Assembly: GCA_024681295.1 (NCBI GenBank)
Contig: JAILBC010000088.1
Span: 1-42,456, forward strand
Length of the DNA stretch: 42,456 bases
Direction: 5' to 3'
Source of the DNA: Bacteroidales bacterium
GTDB taxonomy: Bacteria > Bacteroidota > Bacteroidia > Bacteroidales > F082
The first letter of the stretch is position 1. Each line of letters opens with the position of its first letter. Position numbers and translations under genes: made by a program. Under the pieces are notes generated by a model. The model had not been told where the DNA came from. It saw only the letters and a program-made list of their open reading frames with translations, and searched no databases. Shown one piece after another: positions 33,655 to 41,346 of the stretch.

Positions 33655-35283
33655 TTATTCCACAACGACCTTGCTGATGGCGTTGTTGAGGCGCACGATG
33701 TACATGCCGGTGGGCAGTTCGATGGTGGCCTTCTCTTCAACTTCCTGGCGGAGGACTTCCTGACCGAGGATGTTGGTGATGACCATCAGGCCATTGCCTT
33801 CCACAGTGAATTGACCCTGAGCCGGGTTAGGATACACGTTAACGCTTTCCATTTCGGTCTCATTGACAGCATCCCAGTCGTAGGTCATGAACAAGTTGGT
33901 AATGTAATAATAATCAGAATCACCACCAAAATCTCCAACATAGGTTGTCTTTGCATCGGTGGGATCAACATAGAAGATCTTTTCATCACTATAGACGCCA
34001 AAGAGTTCACCCGTCTTCAGGTCAAAACTCATGGGATAGAGATAAAGATTCAATGACCCAACAAGCGTGGTCTCGGCATTGCTCAGATTCAAGGTATACA
34101 ATTCAGAGCCCTTGTTCACATAAGCCTGACCTTGGTTATTGATGGCCAAGGAATAAGCCCAGCCATCCAGTTCGCCACAGTTGTTGAAACCAGTGGGGTT
34201 GGCGAGATTCAGGCTCTTCAAATCGTAATCCATGATGAAATACAACCGCCCGTTGGCCGGATTATAAGCCATAGCATTAATAGTAGTAGCACCTGTGCAA
34301 ATATTGGCAATCACGGTCTCAAATGATCCAATGGTTTTGTTCCAGATGTTGACGGGGGCCTTGCACAAATCATAGTTACCAGAGAAGCTGTTGTCAATGA
34401 CAGCCCAGACATACCCATTGATAAAAACAGCCTTATAAACATCATTTTCCTCAGAGACTGATGTCACGGTAGTAAGGTCTTCCATGTTGAAATGGTAAAA
34501 CCTGTTGTCATCACCGGGAGCATCGGCAACGAAAGCATACCAGTTTTCCCATGATTCAACGAAATGGAGCGTTGCAGTGGCCGGGTGAGAGGGATCGCAA
34601 TCGGCTTTCACCTCGAAAGTGTAGTTGCCCTTAAGGTTAAGGCTGGTGACATCATACGAGTTCTCAGTGATTCCAGTGATGCTCTGCCAAGCGCCGGAAC
34701 CTCTCTTGTAGCGCAGCGTGTAGCTGTCAGCCATGCCGTTCCAAGAGACAAGACCGAGGACATCCATTTTGATTTCAGTAGGAGCGATACAGGCAGTGCC
34801 AAAGCCGAACACGACATTGTCGACCTGGAAGGCATCACCTTCAGGATCCACAGAATTATCTTTCGAGTACTCCCATGTGAAAGTATGAGTACCAGCGGTT
34901 ACGTTATAACCGTAGGTATGCCAACCCATGATTGCGTTGCCGTAGGAGAACTGCGCTACTCCATCAATATAGAATGAGCATGCATCATAAGCACTGGCAG
35001 CCTCACCCATGCAGTTGGCATCGAACATGATGTAACCAGGTTGCGTGTAGGCCATCTGGAACGAAATGGAGGATGTTGAATTGGCAACACCCGCGTTGCC
35101 GCTCTGAATGCAGTGACTGCCGCCAGTGGTTGACAGGATGTTGATCACCGTCCAAGGATAAGTGGCATCGTTATTCCAACCAGCAGGGATTGTTCCATCC
35201 TCAAAATCATAAGTTTGCTGTTGAGCATTGGCTATTCCAACAAGGAAAAGCAATGCAACCATTAAACGTAATGCTTTTTTCAT
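33655..35283 (-). CDS. Secreted choice-of-anchor J/adhesin-like protein with T9SS sorting domain
   Basis: 542 residues: a signal peptide (about 1-20), a choice-of-anchor J/cleaved-adhesin type domain (about 22-165; TYDFEDGTIPAGWNND start, DAFQVDNVVFG end), a fibronectin-III-like domain (about 168-230), then a set of propeller-like repeats (about 235-470; RFYHFNMEDL, RLYFIMDYDLKSLNL, QAYVNKGSELYTLNL). The end is a T9SS sorting domain (VYPNPAQGQFTV, NILGQEVLRQ, YIVRLNNA). Likely exported to the surface. Single gene with its own -7 box and terminator. Confidence 0.88.
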   Translation of the reverse strand: MKKALRLMVALLFLVGIANAQQQTYDFEDGTIPAGWNNDATYPWTVINILSTTGGSHCIQSGNAGVANSTSSISFQMAYTQPGYIMFDANCMGEAASAYDACSFYIDGVAQFSYGNAIMGWHTYGYNVTAGTHTFTWEYSKDNSVDPEGDAFQVDNVVFGFGTACIAPTEIKMDVLGLVSWNGMADSYTLRYKRGSGAWQSITGITENSYDVTSLNLKGNYTFEVKADCDPSHPATATLHFVESWENWYAFVADAPGDDNRFYHFNMEDLTTVTSVSEENDVYKAVFINGYVWAVIDNSFSGNYDLCKAPVNIWNKTIGSFETVIANICTGATTINAMAYNPANGRLYFIMDYDLKSLNLANPTGFNNCGELDGWAYSLAINNQGQAYVNKGSELYTLNLSNAETTLVGSLNLYLYPMSFDLKTGELFGVYSDEKIFYVDPTDAKTTYVGDFGGDSDYYYITNLFMTYDWDAVNETEMESVNVYPNPAQGQFTVEGNGLMVITNILGQEVLRQEVEEKATIELPTGMYIVRLNNAISKVVVE

Positions 35284-35345
35284 AATAATAGAGATTTAGT
35301 TAAAATTATGTTATATTTTTGTTAAATACTCTTACTTTTATGCCA

Positions 35346-35353
35346 CAAAGATA
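35346..35353 (-). promoter_or_regulatory. Putative -7 box (TATCTTTG) for the choice-of-anchor J gene
   Basis: On the minus strand TATCTTTG matches TAnnTTTG, 62 bases upstream of the ATG. A TTTG lies only 10 bases upstream, shorter than normal spacing. The leader is AT-rich. Confidence 0.5.
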
Positions 35354-35406
35354 GGATATTTCACAAAAAGAGTGCCATTTTACTTGAAAAAATCAAGGTT
35401 TTTTAC

Positions 35407-35414
35407 TATTTTTG
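35407..35414 (+). promoter_or_regulatory. Promoter for lysC (TTG, 20 bases, TATTTTTG)
   Basis: TATTTTTG is a full TAnnTTTG match, with CTTG (35383-35386) 20 bases upstream as the -33 element. The predicted start of transcription is near 35420, so the leader would be only about 15 bases, made of the octad repeat. Confidence 0.65.
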
Positions 35415-35420
35415 CACCAT

Positions 35421-35436
35421 CAATCAAGCAATCAAA
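35421..35436 (+). repeat. Octanucleotide leader repeat before lysC
   Basis: CAATCAAG and CAATCAAA are contiguous; the last A is the first base of the lysC ATG. This is the third start codon in the window directly preceded by an 8-bp-period CAA-type array. Confidence 0.75.
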
Positions 35437-36734
35437 TGATTAAAAAAATCTATAAATTCGGAGGTGCCTCGGTGAAAGATGCCGACGCCGTCCGCAACTT
35501 GAGGAATATCGTGGTGCAACACAAGGACGAGGACATCTTCCTCGTAGTGTCGGCTATGGGAAAAACAACCAATATGATGGAGAAAGCCTTGAAGGCGTTC
35601 CGCGAACACGAAGGAAGACTCGGCATGGAAGCGCTTCACGACGTCATCGCCTACCACGACGGCATCATCCAGGGCCTTTTCGGAGACAATGCCAATCCTG
35701 AATTCGGGGAGAGCATCGCCAACCTCTTCATCGAGCTTTGGGAGAAACTGCAACGTACCGACCAGCCCTATGACTACCAGTATGACCAGACGGTGAGCTA
35801 CGGCGAACTTATCTCCACCACCATCATCCAAGAATATTTGAACCACTGCGACGTGCCCTGCCGTTGGCTCGACGCACGCCAATACGTGCTCACCGACGAG
35901 CGCTTCCGCAGCGCCTCACCCGACTGGGACGAGACCCGGCTGCGCATCAGCAAGCTCAACGACGAACACATTCAAGGCGTCGTGTGCATCACCCAAGGAT
36001 TTATCGGCTCCACCGTCGACGGCAAACACACCGTCACCCTAGGCCGCGAGGGCTCCGACTTCACCGCTGCCATCTTCGCCAACTGCCTCGACGCCGAGGA
36101 AGTCACCATCTGGAAAGACGTCGACGGACTGCTCAACGCCGACCCCAAACGCTTCGACGAGACGGTGCAACTCCCCCACATCACCTACTCCGAAGCCATC
36201 GAACTGGCCTTCTATGGGGCCTCCGTCATCCACCCCAAGACACTCAAGCCCTTGCAGAACAAAGGCATCACCCTCAAGGTGCAGTCATTCCTCAACCCCG
36301 ACCACTCCCCTTCCGTCATCGACGGCAAGACCGACCACAGCATCGAGAAGACTCCCTCTTATATCGTGAAGGACAACCAAACGCTGGTGTCCATCTCGCC
36401 CCGTGACTACTCCTTCATGAACGAGCATAACCTACGCCTCATCTTCGGCGCTTGCGACGAGCTCAATATCCACGCCAACGTGATTCAAACCTCGGCCTTG
36501 ATGCTCTCTTTCTGTTTTGACCATGATGACGAGAAACTGAAAGGCCTCGTCGCATCGCTACGCGAGACCTTCCAAGTGAAGTACAACAAGGGGTTGACCT
36601 TGTTTACGATAAGGCATTACGACTACTCTTATACCATCGGAGACCGTTTCCTGGAAGGAAAGAAGGTCTACCTTAAACAGAGCAGTAGGAGTACGCTACA
36701 ATTCGTAATCAATAATCCCACCGATCGTAATTGA
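35436..36734 (+). CDS. lysC: Aspartate kinase (monofunctional)
   Basis: A 432-residue protein that phosphorylates aspartate, opening the lysine/threonine/methionine/diaminopimelate pathway. The N-terminal motif KFGGASVKDADAVRN (5-19) is the aspartokinase signature, and TLGREGSDFTAAIFA binds substrate and nucleotide. A C-terminal ACT-type regulatory region is expected (about 300-432). There is no homoserine dehydrogenase domain. Which amino acid inhibits it cannot be read from the sequence. The start was set at the ATG at 35436. Its 3' end overlaps the convergent coiled-coil gene by 26 bases. Confidence 0.93.
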   Translation: MIKKIYKFGGASVKDADAVRNLRNIVVQHKDEDIFLVVSAMGKTTNMMEKALKAFREHEGRLGMEALHDVIAYHDGIIQGLFGDNANPEFGESIANLFIELWEKLQRTDQPYDYQYDQTVSYGELISTTIIQEYLNHCDVPCRWLDARQYVLTDERFRSASPDWDETRLRISKLNDEHIQGVVCITQGFIGSTVDGKHTVTLGREGSDFTAAIFANCLDAEEVTIWKDVDGLLNADPKRFDETVQLPHITYSEAIELAFYGASVIHPKTLKPLQNKGITLKVQSFLNPDHSPSVIDGKTDHSIEKTPSYIVKDNQTLVSISPRDYSFMNEHNLRLIFGACDELNIHANVIQTSALMLSFCFDHDDEKLKGLVASLRETFQVKYNKGLTLFTIRHYDYSYTIGDRFLEGKKVYLKQSSRSTLQFVINNPTDRN

Positions 36735-37119
36735 GTTTGGCATTCGCCGCTTTGCGTTCGGCGTTGATGGCATCGTATTTCGAGGTGTCGACATTGCCTG
36801 AGGCCTTCTTACCGGCATTCTTGTCCTTGGCAGCCTGCTGTTCGGCTTCGAGGCGTTCCTGTTCCGCATTCAGAGCGTCGTTGGTTTCCCTGGCAGCCTG
36901 TTCGAGGGAATCGATCTTGGCGGCTTGTTTCTCCACCTGTTTCTCGATCTCTGCCTCAAGGGTCTGGTTTATCTTCTCGGTTTGTTTATCAACCTCTTTC
37001 TTGACGCCTTTCTCCACTTCTTTTTGGACGGCTCTACCGATGATGCCACCCAACTGGGCGTGAGCCGGAATCGCAGCGATGGCGAACACGATGACGAGGA
37101 TTGCAACTATTCTTTTCAT
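36709..37119 (-). CDS. Exported coiled-coil protein, unknown function
   Basis: 136 residues: a signal peptide (about 1-21, ending PAHAQ), a short hydrophobic Gly-rich stretch (LGGIIGRAV), then a long charged alpha-helical/coiled-coil region rich in Lys, Glu and Gln (about 32-100) and a polar tail (NYDRWDY). No family was recognised. Second gene after the DUF3108-like gene (18-base gap), likely an operon. It overlaps the end of lysC by 26 bases on the opposite strand, so there may be antisense interference. Confidence 0.7.
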   Translation of the reverse strand: MKRIVAILVIVFAIAAIPAHAQLGGIIGRAVQKEVEKGVKKEVDKQTEKINQTLEAEIEKQVEKQAAKIDSLEQAARETNDALNAEQERLEAEQQAAKDKNAGKKASGNVDTSKYDAINAERKAANAKLNYDRWDY

Positions 37120-37137
37120 ATCATTTGTTTTTTTAGG

Positions 37138-37773
37138 TTATTTTTTCATTGATGTAAGTACAGTGGTGCCGTAGAGGTCGCCTTTGGAATAGGTCTCCGT
37201 TTTAACCATGCCGATGCCGCGGGCATACCAAATCTTGGTGGTGGTTTCGCTCTTGATGCCCATCACACGACCCTCGTAGGTCTGTTTCACCACATAGCAT
37301 TTAAAGGTACCAGCTGGGGTGGTAAGTTCTTCGCGATCAACGACTTCGTTCTCGGTGACGGTGCTCTTCACCCGGAAGCCGCCGAGGTCGACAATCATCT
37401 CGCCAAGTGGCAGTTTGTAGCCAACGGCGAGTTTGTTGGGAATACGCAGCAACTCAGGGTCAGTGGCGGTGAGGTCGATATCGCCCTGGCCCATGGAAAT
37501 CATGGCGTTACCGTTGCGTACCTCCATGGTAGTTTCCATGGTGGACTCGGTGCCGCCTACGTTGACGGTGGTCTCCATCGCCACGTCATAGTCGAGGTCA
37601 CTGATCATCGTTACGTCCTTGTAAATAGTGACGGTGGTGCCGGATTCACGACCTTTGGCATCGTAGTCGGTGTAGGTCAACTCCGCACCTTTGGTAACAC
37701 AGCAGTAAGGTGCCTGTGAGAACAGCGAGGTCGCACCAGCAAGCATTACAAATAATAAAAGTGTTTTTTTCAT
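37138..37773 (-). CDS. Exported DUF3108-like (TapB-type) protein
   Basis: About 211 residues: a signal peptide (MKKTLLLFVMLAGATSLFSQ), then a beta-rich domain. Strand patterns and the C-terminal part (TPAGTFKCYVVKQTYEG, then KIWYARGIGMVKTETYSKG) resemble DUF3108-like/TapB proteins of Bacteroidetes, which are of unknown function. Another ATG two codons upstream (37779) is possible. It is transcribed from a -7 box that abuts the trmO promoter and is followed by the coiled-coil gene. Confidence 0.72.
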   Translation of the reverse strand: MKKTLLLFVMLAGATSLFSQAPYCCVTKGAELTYTDYDAKGRESGTTVTIYKDVTMISDLDYDVAMETTVNVGGTESTMETTMEVRNGNAMISMGQGDIDLTATDPELLRIPNKLAVGYKLPLGEMIVDLGGFRVKSTVTENEVVDREELTTPAGTFKCYVVKQTYEGRVMGIKSETTTKIWYARGIGMVKTETYSKGDLYGTTVLTSMKK

Positions 37774-37793
37774 AATCATTTCATATTAAGGTT

Positions 37794-37801
37794 TAACTTT
37801 G
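37794..37801 (+). promoter_or_regulatory. Putative -7 box (TAACTTTG) for trmO, abutting an opposing -7 box
   Basis: TAACTTTG matches TAnnTTTG and joins directly with CAAAGATA (minus-strand box) to form TAACTTTGCAAAGATA. A -33 TTG is not evident. It rules out translation from a TTG at 37799, because that lies inside the promoter. Confidence 0.5.
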
Positions 37802-37809
37802 CAAAGATA
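37802..37809 (-). promoter_or_regulatory. Promoter for the DUF3108-like gene (TTG, 19 bases, TATCTTTG)
   Basis: On the minus strand TATCTTTG is a full match, with CTTG (plus-strand CAAG at 37829-37832) 19 bases upstream. This is the best-formed of the two opposing promoters. The two transcripts would overlap by about 14 bases at their 5' ends. Confidence 0.6.
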
Positions 37810-37825
37810 TATAACTTTTTTGATT

Positions 37826-38497
37826 TTGCAAGTTATCGCCCACATTCACACCGAGTTCCCGACAAAATTCGGGATACCTCGTCAGAGCGGCATCATTGAA
37901 TCGCTCCAGGGGACCATCGTGTTTGAGCCGGAATACCGCAATCCCGAGGCGGTAAGAGGATTGGAAGAGTTCTCCCACCTCTGGCTGATTTGGGAGTTCT
38001 CCGAGGCCAAGAGAGAAAGTTGGTCACCCACGGTACGCCCTCCCCGTCTTGGAGGCAATGTGCGCAAAGGTGTTTTCGCCACACGCTCTCCCTTCAGACC
38101 CAATCCCATTGGGCTTTCCTCGGTGAAACTGGAAAAGGCCGAAATCGACCCGAAACTGGGGCCCGTGCTACATGTCAGCGGTGCCGACCTGATGAATGGC
38201 ACACCGATTTATGACATCAAGCCCTACATCGTCTACACCGACAGCCATCCCGACGCTGTCAGCGGTTTTGCCGACAAACCAGCGGAATATTTGTTGGACG
38301 TGGATTTCCCAGAGGAATTGTTGGCGCAAGTGCCCGAGACCCAACGCGAAAGCCTTATCGCCGTCCTTACCCACGACCCAAGGCCACAATACCAAGACGA
38401 CCCTGAAAGGGTTTATGGCATGGCTTTCGGAAATCTGGAAATCAAGTTCAAGGTCGACGGAATGCAACTTATCGTGTTGGAAATCACAAAAAAATAG
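37826..38497 (+). CDS. trmO: tRNA (N6-threonylcarbamoyladenosine-N6)-methyltransferase TrmO
   Basis: 223 residues of the TsaA/TrmO family, which methylates t6A37 in certain tRNAs with S-adenosylmethionine. Family patterns seen: IAHIHTEFPTKFGIPRQSG (start of the fold), LEEFSHLWLIWEF, GVFATRSPFRPNPIGLS (signature) and GADLMNGTPIYDIKPYI. No ATG opens the frame. The TTG at 37826 (L-Q-V-I-A-H-I-H) fits the family N-terminus and lies 24 bases after the -7 box; TTG at 37820 is the alternative. A weak inverted repeat (ATAACTT 37811-37817, AAGTTAT 37830-37836) places this start codon in its loop. Confidence 0.88.
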   Translation: MQVIAHIHTEFPTKFGIPRQSGIIESLQGTIVFEPEYRNPEAVRGLEEFSHLWLIWEFSEAKRESWSPTVRPPRLGGNVRKGVFATRSPFRPNPIGLSSVKLEKAEIDPKLGPVLHVSGADLMNGTPIYDIKPYIVYTDSHPDAVSGFADKPAEYLLDVDFPEELLAQVPETQRESLIAVLTHDPRPQYQDDPERVYGMAFGNLEIKFKVDGMQLIVLEITKK

Positions 38498-38498
38498 T

Positions 38499-38506
38499 TA
38501 TATTTG
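38499..38506 (+). promoter_or_regulatory. Promoter for the MORN-repeat gene (TTG, 19 bases, TATATTTG)
   Basis: TATATTTG is a full TAnnTTTG match just after the trmO stop, with GTTG (38476-38479) 19 bases upstream. This is a well-formed Bacteroidetes promoter 29 bases before the ATG. Confidence 0.65.
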
Positions 38507-38535
38507 CTCCCTGTAAACTCATAAACATCAGAACC

Positions 38536-39873
38536 ATGATTTCAAACAAAAGCGGAATAGAATACATCGGCAACTATCAGTTCGAAGACGTCATCCGGCA
38601 GGAACTCAAAGGCCCCATAGGCCAAGGCGTGGTGAAATACCCCAACGGCGACCGTTTCGAAGGCTATTTCCATCTCAGCTATGCTCATATCAACGGCCCG
38701 GCATACGCTGCCGACGGCAAATACCAGTTCGCTGACGGTTCAGTCATCGAGCATGCATGGATCAACACTTCGTCGGACTTGGCAGTCATGGATCTCATTG
38801 GACTTTATCGCGTCAAACACCCCCAAGGCCCCGATACCCTCACGCCCTTCTATTGCCACAAACGCAACGGCATCGAGGTGGTGCTGGCCGAGAAGCCTTA
38901 CGCCATCGAATGGTACGAGGGCGAGAAGCTACAGGAGTTGGAGATGGATTCCTACGATTACAAACAAATCGATGAAGACCGCTCCATTTTGACCGTTCAA
39001 TTGAAAAACGGTATCGTCATCAAGCATTACAGCGGTGACACAGAGTTGAACGACTATGATAGAAGGGTTTTCAAAACCCATTTTGAAAGCGAAGTGTTTT
39101 ACCCCGACGGCAGTTTCGCCGGTTCCTACGGCTACAACTTTTTCGACCTGAAGCCTTACGACGGCTATATCACCATCCACAGCACCAACGGCAAGTACCA
39201 TCACGAAGATTGGAAAGAAGGCCGATTGGAGAAAGCGGAAGAAGAAAGCTGGGACGTCCGAATGGCCAAAACCGTCGAATTGCCCAATCCTTTCGACAAA
39301 AACAAAAAGGTGGAGGCTCGGGTTTGGGACGGTCACATCAGCTATCGCTACCCCGCCTGGATCTACGACGGCGAAATGAAAGATGGCATGCCCAACGGAA
39401 TCGGTGTGCTAGCACCAGTTCACCAAGGCCTCGGCCTCGTAAGCGATGATATTGACACGGAGGGCCGCCGCTACGAAGGCGAGTTCAGGGACGGTCTTTG
39501 CCATGGCTACGGGGCGTTCACCTATCCCGGAGGCGGCATCGTGCAAGACGGCGAATGGGTGGAAGGCGTGTTCCAAGAGCAAGAGGCCCCTGACGAACCC
39601 ATCATGCTGAATGTCTGGCTCCGTGGCGATGCTTCTGACAAACAGACAGTGGAGGCCAAGGTGGGCGAGTTCCCCTTCTTCAGGGGGTTTGGAGGTCTGC
39701 GCATCGAACGCATAGAAAAACGCCGCATCACCTTCTCCTTCTTTAGGGATGTCTACCAGCTCACCCCGGGGGAGTCCCTCGATCTCGACTCTGAGATTGA
39801 CGGTCCCGAGGACTCGCAGGGTTGCGTTTATGAATCCTACGAGTATCATCTGCGCATCACTTGGAAAAAATAA
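38536..39873 (+). CDS. MORN-repeat protein
   Basis: 445 residues, no signal peptide and no transmembrane helix, so probably cytoplasmic. MORN-type repeats (YEGEFxxGxxHGxGxxxYPxG) are recognisable at about residues 29-45 (GQGVVKYPNGDRFEGYF), 276-291 (YDGEMKDGMPNGIGVL) and 314-345 (YEGEFRDGLCHGYGAFTYPG), with weaker copies between. The last ~90 residues form a separate charged domain. MORN repeats bind lipids or proteins; no function can be stated. It precedes the DUF1963 gene by 15 bases. Confidence 0.75.
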   Translation: MISNKSGIEYIGNYQFEDVIRQELKGPIGQGVVKYPNGDRFEGYFHLSYAHINGPAYAADGKYQFADGSVIEHAWINTSSDLAVMDLIGLYRVKHPQGPDTLTPFYCHKRNGIEVVLAEKPYAIEWYEGEKLQELEMDSYDYKQIDEDRSILTVQLKNGIVIKHYSGDTELNDYDRRVFKTHFESEVFYPDGSFAGSYGYNFFDLKPYDGYITIHSTNGKYHHEDWKEGRLEKAEEESWDVRMAKTVELPNPFDKNKKVEARVWDGHISYRYPAWIYDGEMKDGMPNGIGVLAPVHQGLGLVSDDIDTEGRRYEGEFRDGLCHGYGAFTYPGGGIVQDGEWVEGVFQEQEAPDEPIMLNVWLRGDASDKQTVEAKVGEFPFFRGFGGLRIERIEKRRITFSFFRDVYQLTPGESLDLDSEIDGPEDSQGCVYESYEYHLRITWKK

Positions 39874-39888
39874 ATCAAACAATCCGAT

Positions 39889-40515
39889 ATGAAAGCCATC
39901 AAATTGAACTTCAGCAAGAGCGACGACGAACTCTTCGGGCAAAGCAAATGGTGGGGCGCGCCCGACCTCCCCGATGACTGGGAATACCCTGACATGCCTG
40001 ACGAAGACGACACTCCACTAACCTTTGTCTGCCAGATCCGCTGCGAAGACCTAGTGCCCTTTGACACCGAGGGACAACTGCCGCACGAGGGCATGCTGTA
40101 TTTCTTCGCCGCCATCGACGAATACATGAGCGACGAAGGCTACGAGTGTCCCTTCCACAACGGCATCGGTGAATGGGATGCTCAAGCCTACAAGGTGCTC
40201 TACTCCCCCACTACCGACAACCTAAGTCCGTATGAGATCACCTGGGATGACGGAACGCCGGCTTACCTTCCCGCTGAAGCCATCAGTTTCAAAGAAGAAG
40301 CGTCCTTCTCCGATGACATCAAACTGCTCGGGATGCCCTTCTTCCAAGATATCCAAGAAGGGTATTACGATTACATTAACTTGTTGCAGATCGACGAGAA
40401 CGACGACTGGGGGCTGAGGCTTTACGACTGTGGAATGATCAATTTCCTTATCAAACCGGAGGATCTGAAAAACCGTAGGTTTGACAAAACGGTGGTTTAT
40501 TTCGAATCGTTATAA
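39889..40515 (+). CDS. DUF1963 (YwqG-like) protein
   Basis: 208 residues, acidic. Family features: SKWWGAPDLPDDWEYPDMP (start of the fold), LTFVCQIRCEDL, GMLYFFAAIDEYM, and the C-terminal LLQIDENDDWGLRLYDCGMINFLI. DUF1963/YwqG proteins are cytoplasmic with unknown role and are sometimes linked to immunity or toxin-related neighbourhoods; nothing here proves that. Likely cotranscribed with the MORN gene. It ends nine bases from the convergent Omp28-type gene. Confidence 0.83.
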   Translation: MKAIKLNFSKSDDELFGQSKWWGAPDLPDDWEYPDMPDEDDTPLTFVCQIRCEDLVPFDTEGQLPHEGMLYFFAAIDEYMSDEGYECPFHNGIGEWDAQAYKVLYSPTTDNLSPYEITWDDGTPAYLPAEAISFKEEASFSDDIKLLGMPFFQDIQEGYYDYINLLQIDENDDWGLRLYDCGMINFLIKPEDLKNRRFDKTVVYFESL

Positions 40516-40524
40516 TCTGGACCG

Positions 40525-41334
40525 TTATTTAACCTTGCTCATAGCTGTCTGGAGGATTTTCCCTCCTAGCGCTTTGTCATAAATGTAAGTCAAAATGTAG
40601 CATTGGTCGGCGTTGTAGGTGGAATCCAGTTCAATGTTGTATTTGTAGATATAATCATCGTTGACATAGATCTGTGATTCACTATAGACATCTCCATCGG
40701 CGCCATTCAACGTGCCACGGAACACGTTTCGGAACACGTATGCTGTGTCAATGCCGCCAGGAACCACCTGACGACCCACGATACTGTCCTCAACCAAGCA
40801 AACGGTTACATACAACTGTCCAAGGTAATCAGCAGCAGCAGTCACTTCCGACTCCACTCTCAACTCACGAGTAGCCTCGTCATATTTGTTCACAATGAAA
40901 ATCTCAAAAGTGTGCGGTTCAGCCAAGGCATCGGCCACCGGCGCATCGATTTGCTCCACATACAAGGTGTTACCATCAGTCAAAGAAACATGATCAACCG
41001 AGAACAAGGGATTGGACGAATTGTTACCATACCACGCTGTGCCTTCGTCAGTGCGGAAGTCAGGGAAAGCGCCCACCGGTGTGGCCAAATAGCCCGCATG
41101 GACACTCATGATGAACACCCGGTCCTCGCCAAGACTGTGTTGAAGTTCATGCGCCACCTCGGCGGCGCCAGGACAGTTCACACAGCGTACCCCGGTGAAG
41201 TCCTTGATCAACACTGTCTTGCCTCCACTAGTAGGCGTATAAGGTTTATGAATATTATTGATGTCTATTTTATCACAACTGGACAATGCCAGCATCAAGG
41301 CCGCAAATGCGATAATGGATAGTATTTTTTTCAT
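40525..41334 (-). CDS. Omp28-type lipoprotein with thioredoxin-like CxxC
   Basis: 269 residues: a lipoprotein signal peptide with lipobox LALSSC (Cys20), then an N-terminal thioredoxin-like part with CVNC (Cys51 and Cys54) in the sequence DFTGVRCVNCPGAAEV, and a beta-rich C-terminal part. This fits the Omp28-related outer-membrane proteins of Porphyromonas and relatives. The CxxC suggests a redox role, but that is inferred. It is 12 bases downstream of the DUF6029-like gene in the same direction, so probably one operon. Confidence 0.85.
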   Translation of the reverse strand: MKKILSIIAFAALMLALSSCDKIDINNIHKPYTPTSGGKTVLIKDFTGVRCVNCPGAAEVAHELQHSLGEDRVFIMSVHAGYLATPVGAFPDFRTDEGTAWYGNNSSNPLFSVDHVSLTDGNTLYVEQIDAPVADALAEPHTFEIFIVNKYDEATRELRVESEVTAAADYLGQLYVTVCLVEDSIVGRQVVPGGIDTAYVFRNVFRGTLNGADGDVYSESQIYVNDDYIYKYNIELDSTYNADQCYILTYIYDKALGGKILQTAMSKVK

Positions 41335-41346
41335 GGCTTGACTATT

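Noticed and set aside
37799..37825. Upstream TTG start for trmO at 37799
   Set aside because: It lies inside the predicted -7 box, and the family N-terminus fits the TTG at 37826.
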